DNA from: an uncultured Clostridia bacterium
GTDB lineage: Bacteria; Bacillota; Clostridia; Saccharofermentanales; Fastidiosipilaceae
DNA: 5,238 nt
Direction: 5' to 3'
Assembly (NCBI GenBank): GCA_947253135.1
Contig: CAMXYS010000109.1
Span: 1 to 5,238 of the forward strand
Part shown: positions 4,175-5,238 of the stretch, one piece after another
Position numbering within the stretch: the first letter of the stretch is position 1
How the letters are laid out: the number at the start of each line of letters is the position of its first letter
Translations under genes and position numbers: made by a program
The notes under the pieces: generated by a model
Seen by the model: only the letters and a program-made list of their open reading frames with translations
What the model was told of the DNA's origin: nothing
Databases searched by the model: none

Positions 4175-5238
4175 TTAATCTAAGAATGTCTTGAGCCGTC
4201 TGGACGACATCTGCGACTGAATCTGAGCCAAAGTATCCATGCACACGCCGACAATAATGATAATCGCCGTACCGCCGAACCATAAGCCGTTAGTCTTAGT
4301 TACCGCACCGATAATCATCGGGAAAACCGTAACAAACGAGAGGAACAGACCCTCGAACCAGTTCAAACGATTAGCACAGGTCCGAATAAAATCGGTCGTC
4401 GGACGCCCCGGACGAATACCGGGAATAAAGCCGCCGTTCTTCTGCATATTATTGGAAATCTCGGTCGGATTATATTGAATGGAAGAATAGAAGAAGGTAA
4501 AGCCGACAATAAGTAACACATGGAAAACATACTGCACGGGATTGCGCTCCAAATTTCTGAACCACATCACAATCGGACTGTCCGAATTAATGAAAGCGAA
4601 CGAGGTAATCATCGACGGAATCTGGATAATAGCCATAGCGAAGATGACCGGCAAAACGCTCGATTGATTGACACGAATCGGCAAATAAGTACTTTGACCG
4701 CCCATCATCTTACGACCGATAACACGTTTAGCATATTGTACCGGAATACGACGCTCGGCAATGTTGATGTAGGTGACTAAAGAAACCATCGCCAAAGCAA
4801 CGGCAATCAGTATCACCACATAAACAGCAGCCATAATGAAGTTGGATTGCTCAGTCCAAATATTAAAGTACGCTGTACCGGATGTAATCATCTGCGGCAA
4901 ACGGGCAATAATACCGGCAAAGATCAAGATGGAAATACCGTTACCGATACCGCGCAAATTAATCAATTCGCCGATCCACATAACCACGGCCGTACCGGCG
5001 GTAAATGTCCCGACAACAACCAGGCAGGTCAACCACTTAGGTACCGAACTGACAGCAACTTCACTTGTAGCATACCAGAAAGCGAAAGCTTGGAACAAAC
5101 CCAGAATTACGGTAAAAATACGCACAATATTCTGAATTTTCTTCCGTCCCGTTTCACCTTCCTGACTCATTCTTTCCAAAGCAGGAATAGCTACTGTCAA
5201 CAATTGAATAATAATCGAGCTGTTGATATACGGTTGAA
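4175..5238 (-). CDS. secY: Preprotein translocase channel SecY, lacking its N-terminus
   Basis: SecY is the ten-helix membrane channel that, with SecE and SecG, moves proteins across or into the membrane. The visible 353 residues begin QPYINSSIIIQLL and run to the stop at 4175; about 75 N-terminal residues (signal-anchor helix TM1 and most of the plug region) lie beyond the window edge. Landmarks are GNGISILIFAGI (fragment residues 98-109), RRIPVQYAKR (162-171), YLPIRVNQSSVLPVIFA (184-200) and the cytosolic loop GFIPGIRPGRPT (269-280), whose arginine in GIRPG is important for SecA-driven transport. The last helix is followed by the short cytosolic tail SSRRLKTFLD. The frame is open to position 5238, so the TTG at 5201-5203 is an internal leucine, not a start. 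Confidence 0.98.
   Translation of the reverse strand, partial: QPYINSSIIIQLLTVAIPALERMSQEGETGRKKIQNIVRIFTVILGLFQAFAFWYATSEVAVSSVPKWLTCLVVVGTFTAGTAVVMWIGELINLRGIGNGISILIFAGIIARLPQMITSGTAYFNIWTEQSNFIMAAVYVVILIAVALAMVSLVTYINIAERRIPVQYAKRVIGRKMMGGQSTYLPIRVNQSSVLPVIFAMAIIQIPSMITSFAFINSDSPIVMWFRNLERNPVQYVFHVLLIVGFTFFYSSIQYNPTEISNNMQKNGGFIPGIRPGRPTTDFIRTCANRLNWFEGLFLSFVTVFPMIIGAVTKTNGLWFGGTAIIIIVGVCMDTLAQIQSQMSSRRLKTFLD

Noticed and set aside
5201..5203. TTG as a start codon of secY
   Set aside because: The frame stays open upstream to the window edge and encodes the conserved QPYINSSIIIQLL, so this codon is an internal leucine.

Overview
This window is the distal part of a bacterial spc/alpha ribosomal-protein cluster. 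Every gene lies on the minus strand, so in transcription order (right to left) it reads: secY (5' end beyond the window), adk, map, an unrecognised 250-residue gene, infA, rpmJ, rpsM, rpsK, and the first 114 codons of rpoA. The gene order, a four-cysteine zinc LID in adenylate kinase, a C+ (zinc-ribbon) L36 and strong GGAGG Shine-Dalgarno sites all point to a Bacillota genome of moderate G+C, most plausibly Clostridia or Negativicutes. The sequence alone does not allow a genus to be named.

Positions 1-46 are not genomic. Positions 13-46 match the Illumina Nextera read-2 transposase adapter, including its 19-base mosaic end at 28-46. Genuine sequence starts at 47, so rpoA is cut by an assembly end and its apparent last 14 codons are adapter.

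Right block (2639-5238): SecY forms the translocon channel, Adk balances adenine nucleotides, and Map removes initiator methionines. secY and adk are separated by 69 bases holding two hairpins, one of them terminator-like and placed directly before the adk Shine-Dalgarno. adk and map are 15 bases apart. map overlaps the unknown gene by 13 bases. Middle block (1446-2651): the unknown gene sits where related genomes usually carry a small KOW-domain RNA-binding protein, followed by infA (translation initiation factor IF-1).

Left block (47-1445): rpmJ (L36), rpsM (S13), rpsK (S11) and rpoA (RNA polymerase alpha). rpsD (S4), often found between rpsK and rpoA, is absent there. The two larger gaps look regulatory. 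Before rpmJ there is a sigma-A-type promoter with an extended -10, an 18-base palindrome against its -35, and a leader hairpin. Between rpmJ and rpsM there is a terminator-like hairpin immediately followed by a well-spaced sigma-A-type promoter. These suggest that the operon is split into separately tuned units: secY, adk-map-unknown-infA, rpmJ, and rpsM-rpsK-rpoA. I saw no mobile element, CRISPR array, tRNA or rRNA. The novel candidates are the unknown gene and the regulatory gaps; everything else is core housekeeping.
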